A stretch of DNA of 43,868 nucleotides. Source: DASVVT01 sp036386415. Lineage in GTDB: Bacteria > Acidobacteriota > Blastocatellia > Pyrinomonadales > Pyrinomonadaceae. The stretch lies in assembly GCA_036386415.1 (NCBI GenBank), contig DASVVT010000057.1:1-43868 (forward strand), given 5' to 3'. The stretch's first letter is position 1, and each line of letters begins with the position of its first letter. The notes below the pieces were generated by a model. The model made no database searches. It was not told where the DNA came from and saw only the letters and a program-made list of their open reading frames with translations. Below are positions 1 to 8,326 of this stretch, piece by piece. Position numbers and translations under genes: made by a program.

Positions 1-190
1 AATATGCCGCCCCCCGGGCTTTTGTCGTGCGAATTCTAAATTTCGAATTGTCCCACCTTTGACCTCTGCTTTATTGTCTTGCATCACTGTCCTGTGCTAT
101 TTTTGTGGCAACTCGAAGCTTTAAGAACATTAAGGTTGAACGGACGGTCGGCGAAGAGCCTACTGCAATGGGCATGCGTGGCCGGTTTCT

Positions 191-1840
191 ATGAAGATGA
201 AGGTTGAGCGACGACCGGCTTCAGAAGGATTACGCATGCGTCTGCGCGACTTGGCGGCAGACCTTCAAAGGCTGGAAGCCAAACTGCGGCGTGGTGGTGG
301 GCCAGATAAAATCGAGCGCCAGCACCAGCAGGGCAAGCTGACGGCGCGCGAGCGCATCGAACTGCTCCTTGACAATGGAACGTATTCGCAGGAGATAGGA
401 CTGCTGGTCGCCTACGACGAGTACAAGGGGACGGCTCCGGCGGCGGGCGTGGTCACATTAATGGGGCGCGTCGGCGGGCGCGAAGTGGTGGTCGTCGCCA
501 ACGACGCGACCGTCAAGGCCGGGTCCTGGTGGCCCGAAACGATCCGAAAGATTCTGCGGGCGCAGGAGATCGCGATGCGCTCGCACGTACCGATCATCTA
601 CCTGGTGGATTCGGCGGGCGTCAATTTACCGTATCAGGGCGGCGTCTTTCCCGGCCAGTACGGCGCATCGCGCATCTTCTACTACAACTCGATCATGCGC
701 CGCTACCTGAAGATACCGCAAATCTCTGCGGTGATGGGGCCGTGCATCGCTGGCGGCGCATATCTGCCGGCGCTCTCCGACATCATCGTGATGGTCGAGG
801 GGACATCGTTCATGGGGCTCGGCGGGGCGAACCTCGTCAAGGGCGCGACGGGGCAGACGATTGATAACGAAACGCTCGGTGGGGCGCGCACGCACAACGC
901 CATCTCTGGCGTCGCGCATTACCGTGTTGCGGATGACGAAACATGCGTGGCAAAGATCAGGGAGTTTGTTTCTGAGCTTCCGGTCAGTCCGGCATGCGCC
1001 GTCTCGATCACGGAAAGCGTGGAAGCGGCGCGCCCCGCCTCAGACCTGTACGATCTTCTCCCGGAAGATCATCGCCAGCCCTACGACATGCACGAGGTCT
1101 TGAAGTGCCTGCTCGACGACGGACACCTGGACGAGTTCCAGGCCGACTACGCGAAGGAGATGATCACCGGGCACGCACGATTGCGCGGCATACAGGTCGG
1201 CGTCATCGCTAACAGTCGTGGGATGATCCGCCCGCCCACAGGTGGGCCACCCCGTTTCGGCGGCATCATCTACGCCGAATCGGCAGAGAAGGTCGCCTAT
1301 TTCATAGAGACCTGCAATCGTCATCAGACGCCGCTCGTCTTCATACAGGATGTGTCGGGTTTTATGGTCGGAGCCGAAGCCGAGCATTCGGGAATCATTC
1401 GCGCCGGGGCGCGCTTTGTTGAGGCGATGGCGACCGCCGCCGTGCCGAAGATCGTCCTGACGGTCAACCATGCATCAGGCGCTGGCTATTACGCGATGGC
1501 CGGGCAGGGATTCGATCCAGACTTTATCTTTAGCTGGCCGACCGGGCGCATGGGCGTGATGGAAGGCGACTCGGCTGTCGGGGCTCTCTTCGGAACGCAG
1601 CTTGAGAAGCTGAAGCAGGAGGGGAAGCAGCCCGGTGAAGAGCTGAAATCAGAGATGGAGCGCGTGCGCGAAAATTACGAGCAGCAGTTGGACGCCAAGT
1701 ATGCCGCCGCGCGCGGCTTCGTCGATGCAGTGATCGTGCCCGAAGATACGCGCGCCGCGCTGGAGCTTGCCCTGCGCGTGGCACTTAATTACGGCGGGCC
1801 GCATCTAGGCCAGTTTGTGCTGCCATCGTCTCTGGCCTGA
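191..1840 (+). CDS. Acyl-CoA carboxylase, carboxyltransferase (beta) subunit
   Basis: Biotin-dependent acyl-CoA carboxylase subunit that moves the carboxyl group from carboxybiotin to an acyl-CoA in the cytoplasm. The 549 residues match the usual 510-550 of the family and carry both crotonase-fold halves. The N-terminal half has KLTARERIELLLD near residue 49 and the oxyanion segment VMGPCIAGGAY at 181-191; the C-terminal half has GAGYYAMAG and a motif ending in MEGDSAV. The layout is closest to methylcrotonoyl-/geranyl-CoA carboxylase beta subunits, but the usual DSGGANLP is DSAGVNLP here, so the substrate is not certain. The AtuA-like genes and hydratase downstream favour a branched or terpenoid acyl-CoA. 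No biotin carboxylase subunit lies in the window. The ATG at 191 has no clear Shine-Dalgarno; ATG 236 is an alternative. Confidence 0.85.
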   Translation: MKMKVERRPASEGLRMRLRDLAADLQRLEAKLRRGGGPDKIERQHQQGKLTARERIELLLDNGTYSQEIGLLVAYDEYKGTAPAAGVVTLMGRVGGREVVVVANDATVKAGSWWPETIRKILRAQEIAMRSHVPIIYLVDSAGVNLPYQGGVFPGQYGASRIFYYNSIMRRYLKIPQISAVMGPCIAGGAYLPALSDIIVMVEGTSFMGLGGANLVKGATGQTIDNETLGGARTHNAISGVAHYRVADDETCVAKIREFVSELPVSPACAVSITESVEAARPASDLYDLLPEDHRQPYDMHEVLKCLLDDGHLDEFQADYAKEMITGHARLRGIQVGVIANSRGMIRPPTGGPPRFGGIIYAESAEKVAYFIETCNRHQTPLVFIQDVSGFMVGAEAEHSGIIRAGARFVEAMATAAVPKIVLTVNHASGAGYYAMAGQGFDPDFIFSWPTGRMGVMEGDSAVGALFGTQLEKLKQEGKQPGEELKSEMERVRENYEQQLDAKYAAARGFVDAVIVPEDTRAALELALRVALNYGGPHLGQFVLPSSLA

Positions 1841-2204
1841 GCCGCGAGCCCAAAACGCGCGCCACCGAGCTCTGCCACGAAAATTTTAGTACACAGAAAA
1901 CGTATCTTGTGCGAAACTGTGTGCCTGTTTAGCTCTATCATCTCGCGTTTGGCGTTTTCCCGACCACCCGCCATGGTCGAAGGCATGTTTTGTGGCTATC
2001 TTTACAGTGTCGGGCGCGCAAGCAACAGAAGTGGCGCGCCCCCATTTACCCTTAGAGCGACCACGACGCTCTCAAGTTCCGTCGGGAATTTTCACATCCG
2101 GTTACTGTCAAGAGCATTACGGCGGTCGCCGAAACATTTAACACTAATGCGTACCGCGCTTTCATGAGAAACGTGCGCGATACAACACAGGAGGAGAAAC
2201 ATCC
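1841..2204. other. Intergenic stretch, 364 bp
   Basis: No convincing gene on either strand. The only clear signal is a strong ribosome-binding site, AGGAGGA, at about 2190-2196 serving the GTG start at 2205. I see no clear promoter, hairpin terminator or tandem-repeat element here, unlike most other gaps in this window. Confidence 0.5.
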
Positions 2205-3254
2205 GTGAGCAAGAGCAGCAAACGCATTAAAAGCCTTTTGTTCGTGTTCGTCGTCTCCGTGTCTCTCGTTGGCGCCGACCTAGTTGTATTGGCGCAGAAC
2301 GAGAACACGCAGGATGACACCACGCGCGGCGGTCAGATGACCTCGAACACGCAAAACGGCAACATGACAGGTGGCAATACGAATACAGGTACAGGTGGTC
2401 GTCGCCGCCGGGGTCGCCGTCGCAGCAGTAGCGCCAGCGCAGGTGCCGGTGCCAATACATCCAACACAGAAATGTCCGGCAACGCGAGCATGACCACCGA
2501 TCAGGGCAATACCACCGTGACCGGCGAAGCCAATATGAACATGAGTACGGGCGGTCGTCGCCGTCGTCGTGGTCGCCGTCGCAGCGCGGGTGCCGCCGCG
2601 AGCGCCAACGTGGCAACCGACACCACCATGACAGCCAACGTGAGCGGTGGCGAGCAGACCGATCTGTCCGGCACTTACACCGGAACGGTTGACTATCCCG
2701 AAGGTGGATTGACGGGGGATGCGACGCTGACCATCACGGGCAACAACTTTACGCTGACAGCCGGATCGGCCACACAGAATGGACGCATCACAGCCGTCAC
2801 CACGCGCGGCTATACAGCCGTGACGATGATGTTCGGTGATCTGACGCCACCGGCAGCGGGACAGGCTCCGCCTCCGCTTCCGGCAGTCTCCTTGCGTGCA
2901 CGTCGTGTGGGGACGAGCGTGACGTTGAACAGCGTGCCGGGTGAGAAGCGCCGTTTCGCGTTCTCCGTCACCGGCGGGCGTGTGGGCGGTCGTCGTCGCG
3001 GTCGTCGTGGCGGTGGAGCTGCCGGGGTGACCACTACCGGAGATATGTCGGGCAATGCCAATATGACGACCGGCGATACAGGAGCAGCGGGCACGGAAAC
3101 CAACACTAACACCGGTACGGGCGGACGTCGCCGCCGTGGCCGCAGACGTGGGGGCAATGCCAACACGGGTGGCGGTAACGACAATATGGGCGGTGGCAAC
3201 ATGAACATGGGCGGTGGCAACGCCAACGGCAACGGCAATACGCCGCCAGAGTAA
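2205..3254 (+). CDS. Secreted low-complexity protein with four arginine clusters
   Basis: Not a family I recognise. A signal peptide (KRIKSLLFVFVVSVSLVGADLVVLA, residues 6-30, with likely cleavage before QN) is followed by a low-complexity chain rich in Asn, Thr, Gly and Met. Four basic clusters of the form GGRRRRGRRR occur at residues 65-73, 117-126, 262-268 and 307-315. A single beta-rich stretch, about 152-255, opens with DLSGTYTGTVDYP and may be the only folded domain. Export is inferred. The clusters could bind nucleic acid, polyphosphate, cell-surface polysaccharide or lipid phosphate; none is shown. Start is GTG 2205 with AGGAGGA upstream. A GC-rich hairpin follows the gene, so it is probably transcribed alone. 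Confidence 0.75.
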   Translation: MSKSSKRIKSLLFVFVVSVSLVGADLVVLAQNENTQDDTTRGGQMTSNTQNGNMTGGNTNTGTGGRRRRGRRRSSSASAGAGANTSNTEMSGNASMTTDQGNTTVTGEANMNMSTGGRRRRRGRRRSAGAAASANVATDTTMTANVSGGEQTDLSGTYTGTVDYPEGGLTGDATLTITGNNFTLTAGSATQNGRITAVTTRGYTAVTMMFGDLTPPAAGQAPPPLPAVSLRARRVGTSVTLNSVPGEKRRFAFSVTGGRVGGRRRGRRGGGAAGVTTTGDMSGNANMTTGDTGAAGTETNTNTGTGGRRRRGRRRGGNANTGGGNDNMGGGNMNMGGGNANGNGNTPPE

Positions 3255-3330
3255 GCTGTCAGCAGCCACACAAGAGAGGCGGGACTGCGTTTGTCCTGTT
3301 CGAGAGCGACGACGCAACCGAGCCACACGG

Positions 3331-3370
3331 CGCGGGCGGCGCGTCCCTTTACGGGGGTGCGCCGCCCGCG
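3331..3370 (+). terminator. GC-rich hairpin after the arginine-cluster gene
   Basis: A perfect 12-bp stem (CGCGGGCGGCGC at 3331-3342 with its complement at 3359-3370) encloses a 16-nt loop, 77 bp after the stop at 3254. Only a weak T-rich stretch follows, so intrinsic termination is likely but not certain. Confidence 0.55.
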
Positions 3371-3400
3371 TTAGATTTAGTGTCGTAAAAAATGGTTTCG

Positions 3401-3466
3401 CGTTACGGGTTTCGAGTTTCGAGTTCAAAGAAGGCCGGGTCTTTAACTCGCAACTCGCAACTTGAA
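3401..3466. repeat. Heptad inverted-repeat element A (GTTTCGA type)
   Basis: Tandem GTTTCGA words at about 3409-3425 face an imperfect inverse arm of AACTCGC words at 3445-3464. It lies directly before the AtuA-like gene. It shares the words TACGGGTTTCG and GTTTCGAG with element C at 5927-5986. Confidence 0.6.
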
Positions 3467-3471
3467 GCTTT

Positions 3472-4839
3472 ATGAGAGATATGATACGCATCGCTAGCGG
3501 GCAGGGATTCTGGGGCGACCAGTTGGATGCGCCCGTGCGTCAGGTCGAAGGTGGCCCGATTGATTACCTGATGCTCGACTACCTGGCCGAAGTCACGATG
3601 TCCATCATGCAGAAGCAGCGCGCGCGCGACCCTTCTGCCGGATACGCGCGTGACTTCGTGCCGCTTATGCGCCAGATACTGCCCCGTTGTGTCGAGCAAA
3701 ACATTCGCGTGACGGCCAACGCCGGAGGCGTCAACGTACGCGGCTGCGCAGACGCTGTGCGCGAGGTGGCGCGCGAGCTGGGCCTCAGCGGCAAGCTCCG
3801 CATCGGAATCGTCGCGGGCGACGATATTATGGATCGCCTCGACTCCTTGCTGGCGCGCGGGATTGAGCTGCGCAACATGGACACGGGTGAGCCGCTCTCG
3901 ACCGTGCGCGACCGCATCCAGAGCGCGAATGCTTATCTCGGCGCGTGGCCGATGGTCGAGGCGCTCCGTCGTGGCGCGCAGGTCGTCATCACAGGGCGGG
4001 CGACTGACACTGGGCTGACGCTCGCGCCGCTCATACACGAGTTCGGCTGGACACAGACGGACTGGGACAAACTCTCCGCCGGAACTATCGCCGGGCACAT
4101 CATCGAATGCGGCGCGCAGGCGTCTGGCGGCAACTGCCAGTATGACTGGCGCAACATACCGGATTTGGCGAACGTCGGTTTCCCCATCGTCGAAGCACAG
4201 CCTGACGCCACTTTCGTCATCACCAAGCATGAAGGCACGGGCGGACGCGTCAACGTGCCCGCCGTCAAAGAACAGTTGCTTTACGAGATGGGTGCTCCCT
4301 CCGAGTACATCACGCCTGATTGCATCGCCGATTTCACGACGATTCAACTGGAAGATGCCGGAGAGGATCGCGTCCGCGTCTACGGCATACGCGGTCGTCC
4401 GGCAACAGAGTTTCTGAAAGTCTCGATCAGCTATTCAGCCGGTTACAAAGCCGTCGGCACGCTCGTTTACTCCTGGCCTGACGCGTACGACAAGGCGCAG
4501 GCGGCGGACAGGATACTCCGCGCGCGTCTCGAACGGCTCGGCCTCCGCTTCGATCAAATACGGACGGAATATGTCGGCGCAAACGCCACGCACGGGGCGC
4601 TCGCCGGTGATCCATCGCCCGACTTGGCCGAAGTACAGTTGCGCGTCGGCGTGCGCGGCGAAGATCGTCAGGCCATCGAACGATTCACGAAGGAGATCGC
4701 GCCGCTGATCCTCACAGGCCCGCCCGGAGTGACGGGATTCGCCGGAGGACGACCGAAGGTCGAAGAGATCGTCGCCTATTGGCCTGCGCTCATTCCGAAG
4801 AAGGAGATTGAGCCGCGCGTGGAGGTTGTGGAGGCTTGA
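3472..4839 (+). CDS. atuA: AtuA-family protein, main (DUF1446) domain
   Basis: Homologue of AtuA, a protein required for acyclic terpene (citronellol/geraniol) use in Pseudomonas, whose exact reaction is unknown. Family blocks visible are GGPIDYLMLDYLAE at 27-40, NAGG at 83-86, GRATDTGL at 175-182, GHIIECGAQASGG at 208-220 and ITKHEGTGG near 246. At 455 residues it holds the main domain only; the ferredoxin-like C-terminal domain found in longer AtuA proteins is encoded separately at 5567. Its stop overlaps the TTG start of the Nudix gene (TTGA), implying coupled translation. Start ATG 3472 is taken; ATG 3481 is equally possible, and there is no strong Shine-Dalgarno. The family call is firm, the pathway role inferred from neighbours. 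Confidence 0.85.
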   Translation: MRDMIRIASGQGFWGDQLDAPVRQVEGGPIDYLMLDYLAEVTMSIMQKQRARDPSAGYARDFVPLMRQILPRCVEQNIRVTANAGGVNVRGCADAVREVARELGLSGKLRIGIVAGDDIMDRLDSLLARGIELRNMDTGEPLSTVRDRIQSANAYLGAWPMVEALRRGAQVVITGRATDTGLTLAPLIHEFGWTQTDWDKLSAGTIAGHIIECGAQASGGNCQYDWRNIPDLANVGFPIVEAQPDATFVITKHEGTGGRVNVPAVKEQLLYEMGAPSEYITPDCIADFTTIQLEDAGEDRVRVYGIRGRPATEFLKVSISYSAGYKAVGTLVYSWPDAYDKAQAADRILRARLERLGLRFDQIRTEYVGANATHGALAGDPSPDLAEVQLRVGVRGEDRQAIERFTKEIAPLILTGPPGVTGFAGGRPKVEEIVAYWPALIPKKEIEPRVEVVEA

Positions 4840-5438
4840 GCGATGAGAGGAGAGCGCCAGGCGCAAACAGGTTCGAGCGCGCACGTTTCGGCGCGGAGAC
4901 TCCAGCCTGGGAGCGTACGGGGTCTGAACAGGTGGCCGATTGCCGCGTCTTTCAGGTCAGGCGTGACAGAAGCCTTAGCCCGCGCGACAGAACGGAGCAC
5001 GATTTCTTCTGCATCGAAGCGCCCGATTGGATCAACATCATACCGCTCACAAGAGATAATGAGGTTGTGATGATCGAACAGTACCGCCACGGCACGAACG
5101 AAGTGACATTGGAGATTCCGGGCGGCATGGTCGATGAGGGTGAGTCACCGCCGGAGGCTGCCGCGCGCGAGCTTCTCGAAGAGACAGGCTACGGAGCGGC
5201 CAGTGTCTTGCTGCTCGGAAAGACGCGCCCCAACCCGGCCATTCAAAACAACTGGCTCTACTCTTTTCTCGCGCGTGATGCCAGTTTCAAGGGCGCGCCC
5301 GTCTTCGACTCGACCGAGCACACCGTCACGCGCCTCGTGCCGCTCGCAGATGTGCCCGCGCTCATCATGGATGGGACGATCAGCCACTCGCTGGTCATCG
5401 CTGGATTCTATTTACTAACAGTAGCCAGTAGCCAGTAG
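4836..5438 (+). CDS. Nudix hydrolase, ADP-ribose pyrophosphatase-like
   Basis: Cytoplasmic Nudix hydrolase, probably cleaving ADP-ribose or a related nucleoside diphosphate. The full Nudix box G-x5-E-x7-RELLEETG is present at residues 97-118, preceded by VVMIEQYRHG and LEIPGG, the arrangement seen in ADP-ribose pyrophosphatases. The proposed start is TTG 4836, overlapping the AtuA-like stop as TTGA, with GGAGG-like purines just upstream. The gene splits the two AtuA-domain genes. Its last residues, TVASSQ, and its stop codon are supplied by the first arm of repeat element B, so the native C-terminus has probably been altered by the repeat. Confidence 0.8.
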   Translation: MSDERRAPGANRFERARFGAETPAWERTGSEQVADCRVFQVRRDRSLSPRDRTEHDFFCIEAPDWINIIPLTRDNEVVMIEQYRHGTNEVTLEIPGGMVDEGESPPEAAARELLEETGYGAASVLLLGKTRPNPAIQNNWLYSFLARDASFKGAPVFDSTEHTVTRLVPLADVPALIMDGTISHSLVIAGFYLLTVASSQ

Positions 5439-5557
5439 CCAGTAGTAAAACCGCAGCGTCATGCTTTGCCGTCTACTATGATTTAGAGAATGAGTATCAA
5501 CCACAACATCGGATTTTCTTTTCTACTGACTACTGACTACTGGCTACTGGCTACTGT
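5418..5557. repeat. Heptad inverted-repeat element B (CAGTAGC type)
   Basis: Left arm 5418-5446 is four tandem CAGTAGY heptads. Right arm 5525-5557 is the inverse complement, ACTGACT/ACTGGCT heptads. The loop is about 78 nt. The left arm overlaps the end of the Nudix gene and supplies its stop codon. Same flavour as elements K (31886) and N (34983). Confidence 0.85.
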
Positions 5558-5566
5558 TTGAAACCC

Positions 5567-5917
5567 ATGCGTATTCAACTGACAAAACTGGCGCACGCGC
5601 GTTCAGGCGATAAAGGCGACACGGCCAATGTCGGCCTCATGGCGCTTCGTGATGAATACTATCCGCTGCTCGTTCGTGAGGTGACAGCCGAGCGCGTGAA
5701 GCAGCATTTCAAGGGCATCTGCAAAGGGGAAGTGCAGCGCTTCGAGTTGCCGAACCTCTGCGCGCTCAATTTTCTTCTGCACGAAAGTCTGGACGGCGGC
5801 GGCACGCTCTCGCTCATGACCGATGCGCAGGGCAAGACGTTTTCGACCGCGCTGCTGCGCATGCAGATCGACGTTGACGATGCGGAAGCAAAGGCGCTCG
5901 GTTTAGCAGCGCCATAA
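5567..5917 (+). CDS. AtuA-like C-terminal domain, separate subunit
   Basis: A 116-residue protein matching the small C-terminal domain of long AtuA proteins, with the opening block LAHARSGDKGDTANVGLMA. In many bacteria this domain is fused to the DUF1446 domain; here it is 727 bp downstream of that gene, separated by the Nudix gene and repeat element B. It presumably works with the 3472-4839 product as a second subunit, which is inference. The ATG at 5567 is preferred; an in-frame TTG at 5558 lies at the edge of the repeat. Confidence 0.75.
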   Translation: MRIQLTKLAHARSGDKGDTANVGLMALRDEYYPLLVREVTAERVKQHFKGICKGEVQRFELPNLCALNFLLHESLDGGGTLSLMTDAQGKTFSTALLRMQIDVDDAEAKALGLAAP

Positions 5918-5926
5918 AGTTTCGAT

Positions 5927-5986
5927 TTACGGGTTTCGGGTTTCGAGCACAAAAACCTGGCCTGTTCTTTAACTCGAAACCCGTAG
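5927..5986. repeat. Inverted-repeat element C (GGGTTTC type)
   Basis: Left arm carries tandem GGGTTTC heptads ending in TCGAG; right arm at 5973-5985 reads CTCGAAACCCGTA, the inverse complement. Loop about 23 nt. It shares words with element A. Confidence 0.6.
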
Positions 5987-6010
5987 CTGTTTGCCGAAAC
6001 TTGAATTCTT

Positions 6011-6919
6011 ATGAACAGCGAGCTTGCCAGTACAGACCATTCAATTCGCCACGGCTACGCGCAGGTGGGAGGCGTGCGGCTGCATTATGCCGAGTGCGGC
6101 GAGGGTGAAAGATTGGTGCTGCTGCTGCACGGTTTCCCAGAGTTCTGGTATTCGTGGCGACACCAGTTGGCAGCGCTCCGGGATCGTTACAGGGTGATCG
6201 CACCTGATCTGCGCGGTTACAATCTGAGCGATAAGCCCCGGCGCGTCGAAGATTACAGGCTCGATCTGCTCATGGATGATGTGACGGGTCTGGTGCGTCA
6301 CTTCGGGGCGCGCGAGGCGGCCATCGTGGGGCACGATTGGGGCGCGATTATCGCGTGGGCTGTTGCGGCAAAGTATCCTGAATACGTCTGGAAGCTTGCC
6401 ACCATGCAAGTTCCACCGGCTGCTGTCTGGCATAAGAACTTAAGTTTCCGGCAGGCGCTCAAAAGCTGGTACATGCTCTTTTTTCAGCTCCCCTGGCTGC
6501 CCGAATGGTACATCAGAGCTGGGGATTTCAAATCAATTGATGGCATGTTTAAAAATACGTCTGTGCGACCGGGAAGTTTTACGGACACGGACATCCGGAT
6601 GTACAAAGAGGCACTGCGCGTGGAGGGCGCGCTGACCGCCGGAATCAACTATTACCGCGCCAACGTCTTGTCACTCTTCAAGGGCGGACGCCGGAAAAGC
6701 GAGCCGCAGCAGATAAGCGATGGGCGCATACGCGTGCCGACGCTCTTCATCTATGGCGAGCGCGACTTTGCCATCGTTCCTGAAACGGTGCGCGGCGTGG
6801 GCGATTACGTCGATGCTCCTTACCGCGAGGTGCGCATCAGGACGTGCGGCCACTGGGTGCAGAACGAAGCCCCCCTGGAAGTGAACACAGCGCTCGTCGA
6901 ATTCCTGGATGCGTCATAA
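6011..6919 (+). CDS. Alpha/beta hydrolase, epoxide hydrolase-like
   Basis: Soluble alpha/beta-fold hydrolase of the epoxide hydrolase/haloalkane dehalogenase branch, which opens epoxides by attack of an Asp nucleophile. The oxyanion motif HGFPEFWYSWR is at 40-50, the nucleophile Asp109 in GHDWGA, the acid Asp252 in YGERDF and the base His281 in CGHWVQNEAP. Lid-region tyrosines near 154 and 214 could donate the proton, as in epoxide hydrolases. 302 residues is normal for the family. It follows the AtuA-like genes, so it may act on an isoprenoid-derived substrate, but that is only context. ATG 6011 is the first good start. Confidence 0.8.
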   Translation: MNSELASTDHSIRHGYAQVGGVRLHYAECGEGERLVLLLHGFPEFWYSWRHQLAALRDRYRVIAPDLRGYNLSDKPRRVEDYRLDLLMDDVTGLVRHFGAREAAIVGHDWGAIIAWAVAAKYPEYVWKLATMQVPPAAVWHKNLSFRQALKSWYMLFFQLPWLPEWYIRAGDFKSIDGMFKNTSVRPGSFTDTDIRMYKEALRVEGALTAGINYYRANVLSLFKGGRRKSEPQQISDGRIRVPTLFIYGERDFAIVPETVRGVGDYVDAPYREVRIRTCGHWVQNEAPLEVNTALVEFLDAS

Positions 6920-6970
6920 CCCTGTCCGTCTAATCATCAATCAGGCATCTGTGGAACGGAGGTGTACACG

Positions 6971-7432
6971 ATGAGAATATCCCTCATACTCGCACTAATC
7001 ATTCTCGTACAGCCCGACGTTGCCTTTGCTCAGCAATCATCCGTGACCCTGGAAAATATTCAGGCCGAGTATAAGAGTCTGGCCGAAGTGAAGCCTGTCC
7101 TGGCGAACGGTTGGGATCAGCCGATCTATCTGCTGCCGAAAGAATGTGGGGAAGCTCAAGTCTCCTTCGTCAAAGACGGATATTGGTCGTACAGCGATCC
7201 TTTTGATTGCCCGCAAATCGCCGCCCCTATCGAGATTAAGCCGGGGGAGATTTATTCTTTTCCCAGCCTGTTGATGCGATTGGAACAGGCCGAAGGAGAA
7301 TTCTATGAACAGAGGGAAGGCGTCCCAGGCAGATACGTCATCGAAGTCTCGTATTCTCTGAACCCAACTTTCAGGCATGGACGACCCGAACTGAGATACC
7401 TGGTCACAAAAGAATTCCGCATCGTCAAATAA
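6971..7432 (+). CDS. Small secreted protein of unknown function
   Basis: A 153-residue protein with a clear signal peptide (hydrophobic residues 3-16, cleavage after AFA and before QQ). The rest looks beta-rich, with two cysteines (in KECGE and FDCPQ) that could form a disulfide in the periplasm. The pattern ending in PGRYVIEVSYSLNP recalls Ig-like proteinase-inhibitor or lipoprotein domains, but I cannot name a family. ATG 6971 is preferred over GTG 6962 because GGAGG at 6957-6961 is well spaced from it. Confidence 0.65.
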   Translation: MRISLILALIILVQPDVAFAQQSSVTLENIQAEYKSLAEVKPVLANGWDQPIYLLPKECGEAQVSFVKDGYWSYSDPFDCPQIAAPIEIKPGEIYSFPSLLMRLEQAEGEFYEQREGVPGRYVIEVSYSLNPTFRHGRPELRYLVTKEFRIVK

Positions 7433-7497
7433 TGCGCACGGCATCAATTGGCTGTACGTTCGTTTAGCTCTGCAAACACGCGTTAACGATTATCCTG

Positions 7498-8265
7498 ATG
7501 GAAGAAGAAAACAAACCGATCCTCTTTGCGGTCGAGGGCACGGTCGCACGCATCACGCTCAACCGACCCGAAAAGCGCAACGCTTTGAACGACGAGCTTA
7601 TCGGCGGGCTCAAGCAGGCGCTGCGTGAGATAGATGATAATGAGACGGTGTGCGTCGCCGTCATCAAGGGCGCGGGCGCAGACTTCTGTTCAGGCGCTGA
7701 CCTCTCTGCGCTTCAGAAAATCTCCGAAAGCTCGGTCACAGAAAACCTGGAAGATGCGGCCTCTTTGATGGAGTTGTTCACGCTCATTCGCCGCGTGCGC
7801 TTGCCTGTGGTCGCAGCCGTCCACGGGCGCGCGCTGGCAGGCGGTTGCGGCCTCGCCACCGCCTGCGACCTTGTTCTAGCTTCGGCTTCGGCGCGCTTCG
7901 GCTACCCTGAAGTGAAGATCGGTTTTGTTCCGGCGATGGTGATGGCGATCCTGCGCCGCAACGTCTCAGAAAAGCGCGCCTTCGAGCTGATCACGCGCGG
8001 CGCAGAGGTAAGCGCCGCAGAGGCCGAAACGTTTGGCCTCGTCAACCACGTCTTCGACGACGATGTTTTTGAAACGGAAGTGGAGAGTTACCTCAAAGGG
8101 TTTGAAAAGATGAGCCGCTCGGCGGTCATGCTCTCAAAGCGTTTGCTCTATCACATGGACGGCATGACCTTTGATGCCGCTCTTCAGTCAGGCGTCGATG
8201 TCAACGCAATCGCGCGCATGACGGAAGATTGCCAGAAGGGAATCGCCCGTTTCCTTAAAAAATAG
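7498..8265 (+). CDS. Enoyl-CoA hydratase, methylglutaconyl/AtuE-like
   Basis: Crotonase-family hydratase of 255 residues, normal length. The oxyanion strands are ADFCSGADLSAL near residue 60 and GRALAGGCGLATACD near 110. The glutamate in FGYPEVKIGFVPA is kept, while the other classical catalytic Glu (GGxxE) is Gly. That pattern, with PEVKIGFVPA in place of PEIxLGxxPG, is seen in methylglutaconyl-CoA and isohexenylglutaconyl-CoA hydratases. This fits the carboxylase and AtuA-like genes upstream: carboxylation of a branched enoyl-CoA followed by hydration. It converges with the minus-strand genes beyond. Confidence 0.8.
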   Translation: MEEENKPILFAVEGTVARITLNRPEKRNALNDELIGGLKQALREIDDNETVCVAVIKGAGADFCSGADLSALQKISESSVTENLEDAASLMELFTLIRRVRLPVVAAVHGRALAGGCGLATACDLVLASASARFGYPEVKIGFVPAMVMAILRRNVSEKRAFELITRGAEVSAAEAETFGLVNHVFDDDVFETEVESYLKGFEKMSRSAVMLSKRLLYHMDGMTFDAALQSGVDVNAIARMTEDCQKGIARFLKK

Positions 8266-8326
8266 TTTGGCATCCATCGCACCCGAACCCCTGATAAGTA
8301 GTGAAAAAGAGCGGTAGACCGATCCT

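Noticed and set aside
2280..3491. 403-codon minus-strand gene
   Set aside because: It is a shadow of the low-complexity arginine-cluster gene: composition is Thr/Ala/Arg/His-rich with no domain, while the plus strand has a signal peptide and ribosome-binding site.
3403..4347. 314-codon minus-strand gene
   Set aside because: It is antisense to the AtuA-like gene and lacks any domain.
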